This document shows, piece by piece, positions 1-5,364 of a stretch of 7,057 nucleotides of DNA. The stretch covers positions 1-7,057 of the forward strand of contig DIHI01000078.1 in assembly GCA_002420085.1 (NCBI GenBank). The letters are read 5' to 3'. This DNA is from Lysobacterales bacterium UBA5700. Lineage in GTDB: Bacteria > Pseudomonadota > Gammaproteobacteria > Xanthomonadales > Xanthomonadaceae. The notes beneath the pieces were generated by a model, which was not told where the DNA came from, did no database searches, and was given only the letters and a program-made list of their open reading frames with translations. Positions within the stretch are counted from its first letter, which is position 1; each line of letters opens with the position of its first letter. Made by a program: the position numbers and the translations under genes.

Positions 1-579
1 CGAGCGCCTACGCGAGCTACGCTCGTCGGGCGCGCCACTTCATAGTCAAGCCATGCAGCGAACGCTTCGGGCGCCTACGCGAGCTACGCTCGTCGGGCGC
101 GCCACTTCATAGTCAAGCCATGCAGCGAACGCTCCGAGCGCCTACGCGAAGCTCCGCTTCGTCGGGCGCGCCACTTCATAGTCAAGCCATGCAGCAAACG
201 CTTCGAGCGCCTACGCGAGCTACGCTCGTCGGGCGCGCCACTTTTACAGTCAAGCCTTGCAGTGAACGCTTCGGGCGCCTACGCGAAGCTACGCTTCGTC
301 GGGCGCGCCACTTTTACAGTCAAGCCTTGCAGTGAACGCTCCGAGCGCCTACGCGAGCTACGCTCGTCGGGCGCGCCACTTCATAGTCAAGCCTTGCAGC
401 GAACGCTTCGGGCGCCTACGCGAAGCTACGCTTCGTCGGGCGCGCCACTTCATAGTCAAGCCTTGCAGCGAACGCTCCGAGCGCCTACGCGAGCTACGCT
501 CGTCGGGCGCGCCACTTCATAGTCAAGCCTTGCAGCGAACGCTTCGGGCGCCTACGCGAGCTACGCTCGTCGGGCGCGC
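1..579. repeat. Tandem array of nine 67-70 bp hairpin-bearing repeats
   Basis: The motif GCGCCTACGCGA starts at 4, 71, 138, 207, 275, 345, 412, 481 and 548, giving spacings of 67, 67, 69, 68, 70, 67, 69 and 67. The array runs off the left edge, and its last copy is cut at 579. Each unit holds an inner hairpin, CGAGC-TAC-GCTCG or CGAAGC-TAC-GCTTCG (TCC loop in copy 3). It also holds an outer pairing of GCGCC with GGCGC and an 8-bp palindrome GGCGCGCC. The linker comes in positional subtypes. Junctions 1-3 carry CATAGTCAAGCCATGCAG, junctions 4-5 carry TTTACAGTCAAGCCTTGCAG with a GTGAAC end, and junctions 6-8 carry CATAGTCAAGCCTTGCAG. This clustering suggests local expansion by unequal exchange or slippage. 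No repeat family name is claimed. The open frames through it on the plus strand are by-products of periodic sequence. Confidence 0.95.
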
Positions 580-846
580 GAAATCGCTCTTGAACAAGCG
601 ATCCTGCACGACGCGATACTTTGCGAGTTCACTCTTGGCGTGCGCCTTAGCGATTTCCGCCGTCGCCTTGCCAGCACCTTGCAACACTTCCCGGTCGGTG
701 GCCTCGGCGTCGAGGCTTTCCTCGGCGATGATTCGCTCCAGTTCCTCGGTCTTCTGGCCATCACGAATGACCTGCCACTGGGCGTCCACCTTGCCCCTGG
801 TGGATACGGTGTGCTCCAGAAGATTGCGAAGTTATGCGTAGTCCAT
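523..846 (-). pseudogene. Remnant frame: HsdR-like piece joined to RhuM-like C-terminus, interrupted by a stop
   Basis: The frame opens with an ATG at 846-844, 11 bp after the toxin stop, and reads MDYA. It then meets TAA at 834-832 and stays open to the TGA at 525-523. The first open part, including KTEELERIIAEESLDAEAT, resembles the helical C-terminal region of type I restriction subunit HsdR. The second part, EVLQGAGKATAEIAKAHAK followed by YRVVQDRLFKSDF, resembles the C-terminal end of RhuM-family proteins, whose genes often sit inside type I restriction loci. The last 18 codons are repeat-array sequence, because the array starts at the codon after SDF. Family assignments are from memory of consensus patterns; RhuM is the firmer of the two. 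A CAA-to-TAA change would explain the stop. Re-initiation at the GTG at 789-787 would give an 88-residue product, so a small expressed protein cannot be excluded. Confidence 0.6.
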
Positions 847-857
847 GGTCGCGCGAC

Positions 858-1730
858 TCAACCTCGGAGCGCCATGGCACGCAGCAGCGCGTCGATCTGC
901 CCGAATGCGTCCTGCTGCCACTGTTCGGGTGTGCGATCGCCCAGCGCATGTGTGTCTTCGACGAAGCGCCTCACGCAGGTAGGCCCATGACCCTCGAAGG
1001 TGTCGAACTTGTCGGCGATGTGCCGGAAACCGCGCTCGCCGCTGGGATGCCCCAGCAGTGGGCGACATTCATCTGCCAGCACCTCGATGCCGCCGGGGTA
1101 GTTCCGCACGCAGTAGTAGATGTCGTAGGCGTCCTTCTGCTTGTAGCGGCCCGCCAGCGCATGGCCCTTCATCGCCAGCAGAGCGGGGATGGAGCACACC
1201 GTGATCTCCACGCGGTTCGTCCCTCCGTCCGGCATCGGCCCAGCCACCGCCACCCGTTGATAGAATCGCATCGCCAGGTCGGCGCCGTCAGCCCGCTGCA
1301 CCGCGAAGTCATTGATCAACGGCGGATTGTTCTTGACGATCTCCGCGTCGCGCGGCATCAAGAAATCGACCACGACGTCGATCGCTTCTCCATCGTCTCG
1401 CGCGGGAACTTGGCGAACCAGTTGGAAACGCCGAAGTCCCTCACGCTGGGCATAGCCATGGCCTTGAAGCGCGCCGATCAAGGTCGCGTACTCGCCGTCG
1501 CCGAGCGCTTCCGCGTCCAGCCCGACGTCCACGTCGAGCGTGCCGACATGCGGCATGTCCTCGTTAGCCAGCAGCAGCCAGGGAACCGCGCCACCGATGA
1601 TGGCGAACTTGCCCTTGAAGCTACCAAGGATTTGGCCGATCTCGATCAGCACCGATTTCACTGCGGCGGTCGTCCGGTCGTCGTACTCGGCGGCCGACTG
1701 TGGTTCCTGGGGTGGTGTCATTTGCGCCAT
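858..1730 (-). CDS. AbiEii-type nucleotidyltransferase toxin
   Basis: The product has 290 residues, close to the usual size for AbiEii-like proteins. The nucleotidyltransferase core is visible: a glycine motif IIGGA at residues 44-48, then TLDVD at 64-68 with the metal-binding pair Asp66/Asp68. A third acidic strand follows at 118-122 (IDVVVD). A later KQKDAYDIY block at 197-205 matches the conserved K/D-D motif of the AbiEii family. Known AbiEii members are cytoplasmic toxins thought to transfer nucleotides, neutralised by a co-transcribed AbiEi partner that does not bind them stably (type IV toxin-antitoxin). The ATG lies inside the last codons of the antitoxin gene (13-bp overlap), with AGGA 9 nt upstream. 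A second ATG at 1721-1719 would give an ATGA overlap but has a worse ribosome-site distance. All catalytic motifs look intact. A non-toxic nucleotidyltransferase of the same fold is the main alternative. Confidence 0.82.
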   Translation of the reverse strand: MAQMTPPQEPQSAAEYDDRTTAAVKSVLIEIGQILGSFKGKFAIIGGAVPWLLLANEDMPHVGTLDVDVGLDAEALGDGEYATLIGALQGHGYAQREGLRRFQLVRQVPARDDGEAIDVVVDFLMPRDAEIVKNNPPLINDFAVQRADGADLAMRFYQRVAVAGPMPDGGTNRVEITVCSIPALLAMKGHALAGRYKQKDAYDIYYCVRNYPGGIEVLADECRPLLGHPSGERGFRHIADKFDTFEGHGPTCVRRFVEDTHALGDRTPEQWQQDAFGQIDALLRAMALRG

Positions 1731-2779
1731 GAAAGCTTTTCCTGGCGTAAGTGGTCGGCGGCCTCAGCTCCGCGTTCGCCGGCTATGGAGAGGTCGAGGT
1801 AGGTCTGAACCGGGCTCGTGCAGACTGCGCCCGGCGCAGGTTCAACTGTGTCGGCGAACAGCCCCGAGTCCTTCGGCACGGTGACGACCACGTTCTCGCC
1901 CTTCGAGGCGGGCGCGAGTTTCAGCGCCGCCCGGAGCTTGCTCAGGCCCTCCTCGTCGGCGAAGAAGTAGTGTGTGCCAGTGCGCCCGTAAGGAGAAAGC
2001 CACTGCGCTGCCGAGAACGATGCGAAGGCCGCACGCCCGAGACCGTCTTCGGCGCGCAGTGCGCTACGGGCCGCGTCTTCGAGCGCGCTGCCATGCAATG
2101 GCGTGTAGAACCGCAACCGCTCACCTGGCGGCGCTGTGTAGCTGTCACGCCATGCATCCAGTAGTGCTTCGGGCTCTGAGAGGACGAGGCCATCTTCCGA
2201 GGCGCGCGCCCACTCCCGATCGATCAGGGCGGTGCGCACATTGCTGACGTGCCCGAGGCTCACTCCGGTGTTTTCGGACAACTCGATGACGCGCCATGCA
2301 CGACCGGGCTCGCGCAGCATGGCGCGTAGAACCTGGGCCGACTTCGGCCTGAACAGCGACTTGAGTTCGCGTTGTTCGGCCGCAGGCTTGTCCGCCACCA
2401 TGCGCTCGATAAACACGCCGCCGAAGGCGATCCGGGCGTTTCCTTCCAAGTCGAGATAGCCAACCCCCTTCTCCTCGCACAACTGCCTCACTGCAGGCGA
2501 GATGTAGGGCGCGATGAAGACGGGCGTCGCCTGCGGGGCTCGCTGCGCCACATAGTTCCGCAGTTCCAACAGCGCGGAACGGGCGTACCGCGGTTGCCCG
2601 TTCGACTTGTACCCGCAGATGAGCAGGTGCTGCCGTCCGTCCACGAGCAGCCGGGCGATCAAATCCGGCTGCCAATCACCGGAGACGGCTTCGGCCTTGA
2701 TGCCTTCGATCTGAAGGATCGGGATCTTCTCAAGCAACCCGCGCAGTGCCTCACCAGCACGAGCCTCTGCCTCTTTCAT
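1718..2779 (-). CDS. AbiEi-family antitoxin / transcriptional regulator
   Basis: The product has 353 residues. Residues 36-125 form a restriction-endonuclease-like module: PD at 38-39, then a strand ending in KSNGQPR (58-64), then VFIAPYIS and GVGYLDLEGN. In this module the acidic residue of a (D/E)xK triad would fall at position 56, which is glycine here, so it is probably a non-catalytic nuclease fold. Residues 146-205 are predicted winged helix-turn-helix (TGVSLGHVSNVRTALID as the recognition part), fitting DNA binding and autorepression. The C-terminal block SPVQTYLDLSIAGERGAEAADHL at about 322-344 is typical of long AbiEi-type proteins. The downstream toxin gene overlaps by 13 bp, the expected antitoxin-first order. 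The start is supported by AGGA 7 nt upstream of the ATG. It probably counters the toxin and represses the operon through the palindromes upstream. Confidence 0.8.
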   Translation of the reverse strand: MKEAEARAGEALRGLLEKIPILQIEGIKAEAVSGDWQPDLIARLLVDGRQHLLICGYKSNGQPRYARSALLELRNYVAQRAPQATPVFIAPYISPAVRQLCEEKGVGYLDLEGNARIAFGGVFIERMVADKPAAEQRELKSLFRPKSAQVLRAMLREPGRAWRVIELSENTGVSLGHVSNVRTALIDREWARASEDGLVLSEPEALLDAWRDSYTAPPGERLRFYTPLHGSALEDAARSALRAEDGLGRAAFASFSAAQWLSPYGRTGTHYFFADEEGLSKLRAALKLAPASKGENVVVTVPKDSGLFADTVEPAPGAVCTSPVQTYLDLSIAGERGAEAADHLRQEKLSWRK

Positions 2780-2786
2780 TGGATTA

Positions 2787-2790
2787 TCCT
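2787..2790 (-). promoter_or_regulatory. Ribosome binding site of the antitoxin gene
   Basis: On the minus strand AGGA lies 7 nt before the ATG at 2779-2777. It fixes the start of the regulator and lies 2 bp from the first palindrome, so a bound repressor could also hinder access to the start region. I could not match a convincing -35/-10 pair in the upstream 115 bp. Confidence 0.65.
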
Positions 2791-2791
2791 A

Positions 2792-2894
2792 TTTCAGCAT
2801 CCGTTGAAAATACCAGATTTTCTGAAATCAGTCATTGAGATTTCACTTCTAGGCGATCCTTCAACATCTGCTGAAACCCGTTTATAAGCTGAAA
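2792..2894. promoter_or_regulatory. Cluster of TTTCA/TGAAA palindromes, candidate operator of the toxin-antitoxin operon
   Basis: Two 18-bp imperfect palindromes match each other at 14 of 18 positions: TTTCAGCATCCGTTGAAA (2792-2809) and CTTCAACATCTGCTGAAA (2859-2876). Between them lie an inverted repeat with 7-bp arms, TGAAATC/GATTTCA (2823-2829 and 2839-2845), and a 6-bp one, GAAAAT/ATTTTC (2806-2811 and 2817-2822). A further TGAAA is at 2890-2894. The three main centres fall at 2800.5, 2834 and 2867.5, evenly 33.5 bp apart. The strip is AT-rich in a GC-rich window and directly precedes the antitoxin gene. AbiEi proteins are known to repress their own operon by binding inverted repeats, so an autoregulatory role is a reasonable inference. 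Confidence 0.55.
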
Positions 2895-3199
2895 CTACCT
2901 ACAGAGCGACGACGCCGTCCGTCAGCGGTTCGCCTGATCCGCTTGCCGCCGAAGTCATCGGTCAGCCTGCCTGTCGGGCGGATCCCCCATGCCGAAATAC
3001 AACGCATGACCCCGTCGCAGGCATCCAAAATCGCGTCCCGCCGACCCGATCGCTCCGCTCCACCCCAGATCGCGGCGCACTGACACCGTCAGGCACCCGC
3101 ATCCACCCATCCCCGGCAGTCATCATGGTTGAACGCGGGAAGTTGGATGACGGGGTCGGGTGTCGGCGCAGCCGGGTGCGGGTCTCGCCCCGAGGCCGC
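2895..3199. other. Gene-free stretch between the defence-like half and ltaE
   Basis: No frame here has a recognisable product, and the short frames crossing it look random. It contains a 7-bp inverted repeat GATCCGC/GCGGATC (2936-2942 and 2978-2984, 35-nt loop) and a longer compound stem at 3104-3162, listed separately. The switch from accessory to metabolic content must lie in or near this interval. No att-like direct repeats or tRNA end were seen. Confidence 0.5.
3104..3162 (+). other. Compound inverted repeat upstream of ltaE
   Basis: The arms pair in three blocks: CACCC (3104-3108) with GGGTG (3158-3162), CCCC (3111-3114) with GGGG (3152-3155), and GTCATC (3119-3124) with GATGAC (3146-3151). 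They are separated by a 2x2 internal loop and a 4-nt bulge, and the apical loop is 21 nt. That gives 15 pairs in nested order. It lies just upstream of the likely ltaE -10 element. No T-run follows, so it is not an obvious terminator. Confidence 0.35.
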
Positions 3200-3205
3200 T
3201 ACACT
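3200..3205 (+). promoter_or_regulatory. Possible -10 element for ltaE
   Basis: TACACT lies 25 bp before the ltaE ATG and matches the -10 consensus at 4 of 6 positions. No good -35 hexamer is visible 16-18 bp upstream, so the call is weak. Confidence 0.3.
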
Positions 3206-3230
3206 GACCGACTCACGCGGAGCACTCCCC

Positions 3231-4244
3231 ATGCACTGGATCGATCTCAGATCGGACACCGTCACCCGACCGACCCCGGCCATGCGACAGGCCATGATCG
3301 AGGCCGATGTCGGTGATGATGTCTATGGCGAAGACCCGACCGTCAATGCCCTGCAAGCGCGGTTGGCCGGCGCGCTCGGTTTCGAGGCCGGCCTGTTCAT
3401 GCCCTCCGGCACCCAGAGCAATCTGTGCGCGCTGATGGCCCACTGCCAGCGGGGCGATGAGTATCTGGTCGGCATGGAGGCGCACACCTACAAGTACGAG
3501 GGTGGTGGTGCCGCCGTGCTCGGCTCGATCCAGCCGCAGCCGATCGTCACGGCCGGTGACGGCAGCCTGCCACTGGATGCCCTGCGGCGGGCGATCAAGC
3601 CGATCGACCCGCATTTTGCCCGCACCCGGTTGCTGTGTCTGGAAAACACCTGGCACGGTCGAGTGTTGCCGCTCGACTATCTTGCCGAGGCGCGCGCCCT
3701 GGCGCGCGAGCATGGCCTGGCCATGCACCTCGATGGTGCTCGCCTGTTCAATGCCGCTGTCGCGTCCGGCGTCCCGGCGGGTGCCATCACCCGTCATTTC
3801 GACAGTGTCTCGGTGTGTTTTTCCAAGGGGCTCGCGGCGCCGGTCGGTTCGGTCCTGCTTGGCAGCAGCGAATTGATCGAACAGGCCACCCGCTGGCGCA
3901 AGGTCACCGGTGGCGGCATGCGTCAGGCCGGCCTGCTGGCGGCCGCCTGTCTGCATGCGCTCGATCACCACGTTGCACGGCTCGCCGACGATCACGCCCG
4001 TGCCGAGCGTCTGGCCACCGGTCTGGCCGGACTGCCAGGGCTGCGAGTGGCGGGTCAGCACACCAATATGGTGTTCATCGAAGTGCCGGTCGAACGGTTG
4101 ACCGCCTTCAGGGCATACCTCGAACAGCAGCACATCCGGATGTCGATCGGTTATCTGCCGACCATTCGGATGGTCACCCACCTCGACATCGACGACGACG
4201 ACATCGAACGCACGGTCAGCGCACTGACTGCGTTCTTCGGCTGA
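3231..4244 (+). CDS. ltaE: Low-specificity L-threonine aldolase
   Basis: This cytoplasmic PLP enzyme of fold type I cleaves L-threonine and L-allo-threonine to glycine and acetaldehyde. The product has 337 residues, against about 333 for the E. coli enzyme. It opens with the typical WIDLRSDTVTRPTPAMRQAM. Visible landmarks are the phosphate-binding MPSGTQSN (57-64), the ring-stacking His85 in EAHTYKYEGG, and HLDGARLFNAA with Asp168 and Arg171. The Schiff-base lysine is Lys199 in FSKGLAAPVGS, and Arg313 in PTIRMVTH binds the substrate carboxylate. The frame is open upstream to 3129, but the ATG at 3231 is preferred. It has GGAG 8 nt upstream, and homologous proteins begin at this DLRSDT block. 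The gene stands alone on the plus strand, converging on the oxygenase gene with 34 bp between stops. No lesion is seen. Confidence 0.96.
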   Translation: MHWIDLRSDTVTRPTPAMRQAMIEADVGDDVYGEDPTVNALQARLAGALGFEAGLFMPSGTQSNLCALMAHCQRGDEYLVGMEAHTYKYEGGGAAVLGSIQPQPIVTAGDGSLPLDALRRAIKPIDPHFARTRLLCLENTWHGRVLPLDYLAEARALAREHGLAMHLDGARLFNAAVASGVPAGAITRHFDSVSVCFSKGLAAPVGSVLLGSSELIEQATRWRKVTGGGMRQAGLLAAACLHALDHHVARLADDHARAERLATGLAGLPGLRVAGQHTNMVFIEVPVERLTAFRAYLEQQHIRMSIGYLPTIRMVTHLDIDDDDIERTVSALTAFFG

Positions 4245-4251
4245 GTCGGAC

Positions 4252-4271
4252 CGTGCCGGTGCCGGGGCACG
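4252..4271. terminator. Hairpin between converging genes, possible bidirectional terminator
   Basis: CGTGCC (4252-4257) pairs with GGCACG (4266-4271) across an 8-nt GC-rich loop in the 34-bp gap between the two stop codons. The position suits a bidirectional terminator, but neither side has a T-run, so an intrinsic terminator is not proven. Confidence 0.35.
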
Positions 4272-4278
4272 ACGCGGT

Positions 4279-5364
4279 TCAGCAATCGACCGCGTAGTCG
4301 GCGCCGTAGTATTTGGCGGTGGTTGCGGTGTGGAATCTCAGGGCTGTGACCGGTGGATAGCGCGGTTCGCCGAGGCCGGGCAGCACCTCAAGCAACTCGT
4401 GTTCCCAGAGATAGACGGCCAGTGGTGTCGAGATTCGGGGGACGGAACGGGCCGCCGGGTCGCGCGGCTGGCTGACGCGATGGGTGGTGGACAGCAGCCG
4501 GTCGTTGCTGATCCGCTGCATGTAGTCGCCGATGTTGAGGATGATGCTGCCGGGAGGCGCGTGCAGTCGCACCCACTTGAGGCTGCGTCGGTTGAACACC
4601 TGCAAGCCCTCGATCGCCGGGGCTGGCAGCAGGGTGAACAGATCGACGTCCTCGTGGCCGAGCATGCGGCCACCACGCGGCGGTTCTGGCAGGGTATCCG
4701 GGGCCGGGTAATAATTGAGCCGGAAACCGAAGTTGGTGGCCCGCAGCCGGTCGGCATACAGGTCGGGATCGCAGCCGAGGTAGTCGAGGATGGCCGCCAT
4801 GATCGGCTGGATCAGCCGCTGCTCCGCCTCGACCAGGGCGCGGAAGCGCGGCTCGAAGCCGGGGCGTGGCCAGAAATCGCGCTCTCGATAGTCGGGGTCG
4901 CCGTCCAGATCGAACGCCCGTCGGCAGAACACCCAGCCCTCGACCAGATCCGGGTGGATGATCGTGGTCTGCTCGATCGGAAAATAGCCCTGGTTGACCG
5001 AGCCGCTGCGGCAAGCCCGGTAACGCATGCGCTCGGCGATGCTGACCGTCTCGAACAGTTCCACGGTCGCCCGTTCGGCATCGGCGAACAGGTCGCGATC
5101 GATGCCATGACCGACCAGGATGGCGAAGCCGATCTCCTCCATGGCCTGGCCCAGAGACTGCGCGAAACGCCGACGGCCGGCGGCATCGCCGTGCAGGTAG
5201 TCGGACAGGTCGCAGGTACGCACCACGAAGTCCTCGTCGAAGGCTTCGCTGCCGTCGCAGGCTTCCGACAGCCGGTAGGTGTGCGACTTGTCGACCTGAT
5301 CGAACTGGCAGAAGTCGCGGTTGACGGCATCGATGCCGCCGGGTGGGGGGATCGGGGCAGTCAT
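4279..5364 (-). CDS. Isopenicillin-N-synthase-like Fe(II)/2-oxoglutarate-dependent oxygenase
   Basis: The product has 361 residues. It has the N-terminal DIOX_N-like region with EEIGFAILVGHGID (76-89) and the double-stranded beta-helix core. Iron ligands are His237 and Asp239 in GHEDVDLFTLLP and His295 in STTHRV. Arg310 and Ser312 in PRISTPLA form the RxS pair that binds the 2-oxoglutarate carboxylate, which argues for a 2OG-dependent enzyme rather than a true isopenicillin N synthase. RLNYYP (216-221) is another family signature. Such cytoplasmic enzymes hydroxylate, desaturate or cyclise small molecules; the substrate here is unknown. The ATG overlaps the transporter stop as ATGA, with GGAG 7 nt upstream, so translation is probably coupled. 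The paired transporter suggests an imported amino acid or derivative as substrate, which is inference only. Confidence 0.88.
   Translation of the reverse strand: MTAPIPPPGGIDAVNRDFCQFDQVDKSHTYRLSEACDGSEAFDEDFVVRTCDLSDYLHGDAAGRRRFAQSLGQAMEEIGFAILVGHGIDRDLFADAERATVELFETVSIAERMRYRACRSGSVNQGYFPIEQTTIIHPDLVEGWVFCRRAFDLDGDPDYRERDFWPRPGFEPRFRALVEAEQRLIQPIMAAILDYLGCDPDLYADRLRATNFGFRLNYYPAPDTLPEPPRGGRMLGHEDVDLFTLLPAPAIEGLQVFNRRSLKWVRLHAPPGSIILNIGDYMQRISNDRLLSTTHRVSQPRDPAARSVPRISTPLAVYLWEHELLEVLPGLGEPRYPPVTALRFHTATTAKYYGADYAVDC

Noticed and set aside
1..579. CRISPR array
   Set aside because: There are no unique spacers; the whole 67-70 bp unit, linker included, is repeated, and no cas gene is present.
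1..579. Integron attC cassette array
   Set aside because: No core-site motifs of attC type were found and no cassette genes lie between copies.
120..841. Several plus-strand open frames with repetitive Arg/Ser/Ala-rich peptides
   Set aside because: They are produced by the tandem repeats; unit lengths that are mostly not multiples of three put the same peptides in all frames, and no start site or family match supports them.
834..1802. 322-residue plus-strand frame opposite the toxin gene
   Set aside because: It is antisense to a well-supported gene with intact catalytic motifs and reads as low-information Arg/His/Val-rich sequence.
2792..2876. The 67-bp offset between the two similar palindromes equals the repeat unit length of the left array
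   Set aside because: The sequences share no similarity with the array units; the equal number looks like coincidence.
2881..2890. TATAA-like sequence as a promoter -10
   Set aside because: No acceptable -35 element lies at 16-18 bp on either strand, so it was not called.
3129..3230. Upstream extension of ltaE by 34 codons
   Set aside because: The ATG at 3231 has a good ribosome site and matches the usual N-terminus of the family; the extra residues resemble no known extension.
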